Assembly: GCA_029907055.1 (NCBI GenBank)
Contig: JARYMO010000081.1
Coordinates: 1 to 6,652 of the forward strand
DNA: 6,652 bases
Direction: 5' to 3'
Source of the DNA: Syntrophomonadaceae bacterium
GTDB lineage: Bacteria > Bacillota > Syntrophomonadia > Syntrophomonadales > Syntrophothermaceae
The translations under genes and the position numbers were made by a program. Below are positions 6,572-6,652 of the stretch, one piece after another. Each line of letters opens with the position of its first letter. The first letter of the stretch is position 1. Below the pieces are notes generated by a model, which was not told the DNA's origin, did not search any database, and saw only the letters and a program-made list of their open reading frames with translations.

Positions 6572-6597
6572 GAGGCGCGAATTTGTCGACGCGCCTC
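6572..6597 (+). terminator. Terminator-like GC hairpin after accA
   Basis: GAGGCGCG (6572-6579) and CGCGCCTC (6590-6597) are perfect inverted repeats separated by a 10-base loop (AATTTGTCGA). The stem is 8 base pairs, extendable by one G-U pair. It begins 19 bases after the accA stop codon, where an intrinsic terminator would be expected. However, no T-tract follows on the plus strand: the sequence goes straight into TGTCAACGATC. It may be an imperfect terminator, an mRNA 3'-end stabiliser, or a terminator whose U-tract has been displaced by an insertion. Confidence 0.45.
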
Positions 6598-6652
6598 TGT
6601 CAACGATCTGAGATAATGTCACCCTAATCGGTCTGAGAAAATGGCACTGGAT
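6598..6652. mobile_element. Probable outer end of an IS21-like insertion sequence (partial)
   Basis: Directly after the hairpin the sequence becomes visibly poorer in G+C than the operon and starts with TGTCAACGATCTGAGATAAT. IS21-family elements typically end in 5'-TG...CA-3' and carry several short repeats inside each end that bind the IstA transposase; both features fit here, with two similar copies 25 bases apart. The window stops before any istA or istB gene could be seen, so the family call rests on end architecture alone. It could instead be another kind of repeat or an unrelated regulatory region. If it is an IS end, its outer edge is near 6598, just after the hairpin stem. Confidence 0.42.
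6607..6647 (+). repeat. Two imperfect 16-base direct repeats, 25-base period
   Basis: TCTGAGATAATGTCAC (6607-6622) and TCTGAGAAAATGGCAC (6632-6647) agree at 14 of 16 positions and lie in the same orientation with start points 25 bases apart. Tandem protein-binding sites are the natural reading. In the context of an IS end they would be transposase-binding repeats. A further copy may lie beyond the window edge. Confidence 0.75.

Noticed and set aside
6585..6590. GTCGAC palindrome in the hairpin loop as an operator
   Set aside because: A six-base palindrome is expected by chance and there is no second copy or spacing that suggests a regulator site.
4693..6603. Long open frame of 636 codons on the minus strand opposite accD and accA
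   Set aside because: Same pattern: antisense shadow of two well supported genes, with Gln/His/Leu-rich composition and no family resemblance.
1..6652. A hidden novel system such as a CRISPR array, toxin-antitoxin pair, retron, tRNA or phage genes
   Set aside because: Nearly all bases up to 6552 belong to recognised fatty acid synthesis genes with intact motifs; no repeat arrays, tRNA-like folds or unexplained conserved frames were seen.

Overview
This window is almost entirely one tightly packed, plus-strand type II fatty acid synthesis (FASII) operon. In order it holds the 3' end of fabH, then fabK, fabD, fabG, acpP, fabF, fabZ, accD and accA. The last ~55 bases after accA have a different character and look like the outer end of an IS21-type insertion sequence. 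The organism is most likely a high-G+C member of the Bacillota (Clostridia/Moorellia/Symbiobacteria-like, perhaps from a metagenome). The reasons are the gene order, the use of the FMN enoyl-reductase FabK instead of FabI, the Firmicute-like FabF and AccD sequences, and a base composition of roughly two-thirds G+C judged by eye. The genus cannot be named from this sequence.

Layout: 2-133 is the FabH C-terminus (43 residues). 139-1083 is FabK, 1083-2015 FabD and 2012-2746 FabG. A 36-base gap carries the acpP ribosome binding site. 2783-3022 is acyl carrier protein, 3036-4280 FabF, 4290-4739 FabZ, 4729-5589 AccD (carboxyltransferase beta) and 5593-6552 AccA (carboxyltransferase alpha). Three junctions overlap (fabK/fabD by 1 base, fabD/fabG by 4, fabZ/accD by 11) and the others are separated by 3 to 36 bases, so the genes are almost certainly co-transcribed and partly translationally coupled. 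After accA come a GC-rich hairpin (6572-6597) and the putative IS end (6598-6652). No stretch longer than 300 bases lacks a gene.

How the genes work together: AccA and AccD form the carboxyltransferase half of acetyl-CoA carboxylase and make malonyl-CoA. FabD moves malonate onto the ACP made from acpP. FabH starts the chain from an acyl-CoA and malonyl-ACP, and FabF carries out later condensations. FabG reduces the 3-keto group, FabZ dehydrates, and FabK reduces the enoyl double bond to finish each round. The biotin carboxyl carrier (accB) and biotin carboxylase (accC), which many clostridial FAS operons carry between fabF and accD, are absent and must be encoded elsewhere.

I see no new biological system here: this is a housekeeping operon with every recognisable catalytic residue intact. 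The items most worth a second look are an acidic residue in FabG that suggests NADH use, a compact G-quadruplex motif over the accA ribosome binding site and start codon, the missing accBC, and the possible IS insertion at the base of the operon's terminator-like hairpin.
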